64,000 nt of DNA, from assembly GCA_903904685.1 (NCBI GenBank), contig CAIVDS010000044.1:25105-89104 (forward strand), written 5' to 3'. The stretch is from an uncultured Verrucomicrobiota bacterium (lineage in GTDB: Bacteria; Verrucomicrobiota; Verrucomicrobiia; Opitutales; Opitutaceae). The notes under the pieces are model-generated. The model had not been told where the DNA came from. It was given only the letters and a program-made list of their open reading frames with translations, and made no database searches. Both the position numbers and the translations under genes were made by a program. Shown in pieces: positions 62,289 through 64,000 of the stretch (position 1 is its first letter; each line of letters starts with the position of its first letter).

Positions 62289-62348
62289 ATGGACTTTTAT
62301 GGACTTGTAAAAATATTTTGTTCTGGTAGAACTTTTGGTAGAACTTTT
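62289..62348. repeat. short direct repeats between the tRNA fragment and integrase (possible arm-type sites)
   Basis: ATGGACTT at 62289 and 62299; GGTAGAACTTTT in exact tandem at 62325 and 62337. Confidence 0.6.
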
Positions 62349-62355
62349 TTTGACT

Positions 62356-63525
62356 ATGTGTGCCAGTTTAAATCGTCAGCCAAGGAGCCCATTTTGGATG
62401 GTAAAATTTCGTGCCGAGGATGGTCGGGTTGTCATGCGATCAACCAAGAAAAAGGACCGTCGGGAGGCGCTAAAAATAGCCATAGCCTGGGAGGATGCGG
62501 CGACCAAGGCTCGGGCAGGGGAGCTTACACAAGCAGCTTCGGTTAAAATTCTGAATGGTCTCATGGAAGCCACCATAGGGGAATCGTTGCAGGTCCCGAG
62601 TAACGAGGAGATTTTCAAAGGTTATCTGCAATCAAGGACAACCATGGGGCGTTCCAGCAGCACGGCAGCGAGGTATAAGCCGATCATTGACGGGTTTCTG
62701 GAGAAGCTGGGGGGCACGAGGGCGAAAGCATCCGTCAGCAGTTTGACGGCTGGGGAAATAGAGCGCTGGCGGGATGCGGAGTTGGCCAAGGGGAAAGCAG
62801 CCAAGACGGTCAACATGGGAGTCGGAGTCATTCGTGCCGCCCTGGAAGGATGCAAGCGAAAGGGCCAGATATTGAGCAACCCCGCCGATGCGTTGGAGGC
62901 GGTGGCGGGGCGTTCGGAGGAGCGCGAGCCATTTACGCAAAAGGACATCGCCGATCTGCTAAAGGTGTGCGTCAACGAAGACGCTGACTGGAAGACCGCG
63001 ATCTTGGTGGGTGCTTTGTCGGGATTGCGGCTTGGTGATGTCGCATCACTGACATGGGGGCAGGTAAATCTTGCCGAGGGGTATCTGACGGCATCACCCG
63101 ATAAAACAGACAAGGCCGTCTCCATAGCCCTCGCTCCTCAACTCAAGGCGCATTTGAACGAACTCGATGAGGGCAAGAAAAAGGACCCCGTGATGCCCAC
63201 ATTATCCGGCCGTAAAACCGGTAGCAATGGAGCCAACGCAGGTCTCTCCAACGAATTTAAGCGACTCATGAAAGACGCAGAGGTGGTGGTGCGGGACGGA
63301 CGTGCGAAAACCGGGGAGGGCAGACAGATGAAATCCAAGAGCTTCCACTCACTGCGGCACACCTTCACGACGATGGTGGCAACCTCTGGGGCGGGAGATG
63401 CGGTTACGAAATCGATGACTGGGCACTCATCCGATGACGTGTTCCGCCGTTACATCCACCTTGGGACTGCGACCCAGCTCAAGGCGCTGGAGGGGTTGGC
63501 GTGGTTGGGTGATAAAAAAGCTTAG
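62356..63525 (+). CDS. tyrosine recombinase / phage-type integrase
   Basis: SPFWMVKFRAEDGRVVMRSTKKKDRREALKIA...; LVGALSGLRLGDVASLTWGQV...SFHSLRHTFTTMVATSGAGDAVTKSMTGHSSDDVFRRYIH: R, HxxR, H, Y residues. Confidence 0.93.
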   Translation: MCASLNRQPRSPFWMVKFRAEDGRVVMRSTKKKDRREALKIAIAWEDAATKARAGELTQAASVKILNGLMEATIGESLQVPSNEEIFKGYLQSRTTMGRSSSTAARYKPIIDGFLEKLGGTRAKASVSSLTAGEIERWRDAELAKGKAAKTVNMGVGVIRAALEGCKRKGQILSNPADALEAVAGRSEEREPFTQKDIADLLKVCVNEDADWKTAILVGALSGLRLGDVASLTWGQVNLAEGYLTASPDKTDKAVSIALAPQLKAHLNELDEGKKKDPVMPTLSGRKTGSNGANAGLSNEFKRLMKDAEVVVRDGRAKTGEGRQMKSKSFHSLRHTFTTMVATSGAGDAVTKSMTGHSSDDVFRRYIHLGTATQLKALEGLAWLGDKKA

Positions 63526-63649
63526 CCGATGGCGTGTCGCTGAGATCGTGACGTTGTGGATTTGATGACGACAAACTACCTGAAATGTGGTCGGGGACAC
63601 GGACTGAAGTTTTCTTCCAACCGCCGACGTAGGTGATAAGCATCGGGAC

Positions 63650-64000
63650 ATGCCCAGCGCAGCCGTCCTCGCCAAAAGAGCATTGGTAGATTACCTTGAT
63701 CAACTCACGCGGAGGTTGGACGGAGGTGGACCGGACATCCTGTTGAATCTTCCGAGCAGAGAAGAATGGAACGAGATCACTCGGCTGGCACACGCAGCTC
63801 TAAATGAAAAAGGGCACGAACCAGAGTCATCAGGTTTTCTTCGATGGAAAGATTTGGCCAAGCTTGAGAAGGCCTATCGCAGTTCTTCGCTCAAGTTCGA
63901 GAAGTGGTATAGTCTGATCCTCGATGTGTTGGATGGGGAGGAGGAACCCTTCGCGCAGCTACAGAAAACGTATTGGGACGAATTGAAGCGCAACGAGTCA
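63650..64000 (+). CDS. hypothetical element-cargo protein (partial, runs off right edge)
   Basis: Open from ATG 63650 to window end: MPSAAVLAKRALVDYLDQLTRRLDGGGPDILLNLPSREEWNEITRLAHAALNEKGHEPESSGFLRWKDLAKLEKAYRSSSLKFEKWYSLILDVLDGEEEPFAQLQKTYWDELKRNES... Confidence 0.6.
   Translation, partial: MPSAAVLAKRALVDYLDQLTRRLDGGGPDILLNLPSREEWNEITRLAHAALNEKGHEPESSGFLRWKDLAKLEKAYRSSSLKFEKWYSLILDVLDGEEEPFAQLQKTYWDELKRNES

Noticed and set aside
62208-62400. Group I intron in a tRNA anticodon loop
   Set aside because: Such introns exist in bacterial tRNA-Arg, but the 3' exon is absent in the window and an integrase follows; element insertion fits better.
63592-63602. CGGGGACACGG as the missing tRNA 3' acceptor end
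   Set aside because: It would pair with GTCCCCG, but no T-arm (GGTTCRA-type) or anticodon 3' stem precedes it; likely chance.

Overview
Bacterial chromosomal window, probably Verrucomicrobiota/Opitutaceae-like (an inference from gene content and style, not tested). Most of it is ordinary core genome: partial gltB, recA, mnmE-mnmG, an orphan PhoR-type kinase, trmB, an atpBEFHAGDC operon, dnaN, pssA, a sugar ABC transporter, ThrE-type exporter genes, pdxH, a haem-protein/two-component cluster, a SNF2 helicase, glyQS, a DegP-type protease, a cluster of secreted carbohydrate-active proteins, a moaE/moaD/moaC/moeA cluster, tsaC and rpsR. The right edge (from about 62.24 kb) is the start of an integrative element: the 5' half of a tRNA (Arg-like), then direct repeats, a tyrosine recombinase and an unassigned cargo ORF that runs off the window. 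Other signals worth a second look: (i) a decayed PhoB-type receiver fragment just upstream of the intact PhoR-type kinase; (ii) a 1-nt frameshift splitting atpD; (iii) a solute-binding protein fused to an ABC permease, followed by a partner permease with an in-frame TGA; (iv) an imperfect 43-bp direct repeat flanking a secreted esterase gene; (v) a degenerate ~21-bp tandem repeat at about 55.07-55.24 kb; (vi) two intrinsic-terminator-like hairpins lying directly against the next gene's start codon. I see no CRISPR array, rRNA or obvious complete defence system; if a novel system is present, the element's cargo past the right edge is the best candidate. All family calls come from reading motifs in the sequence, with no database search.
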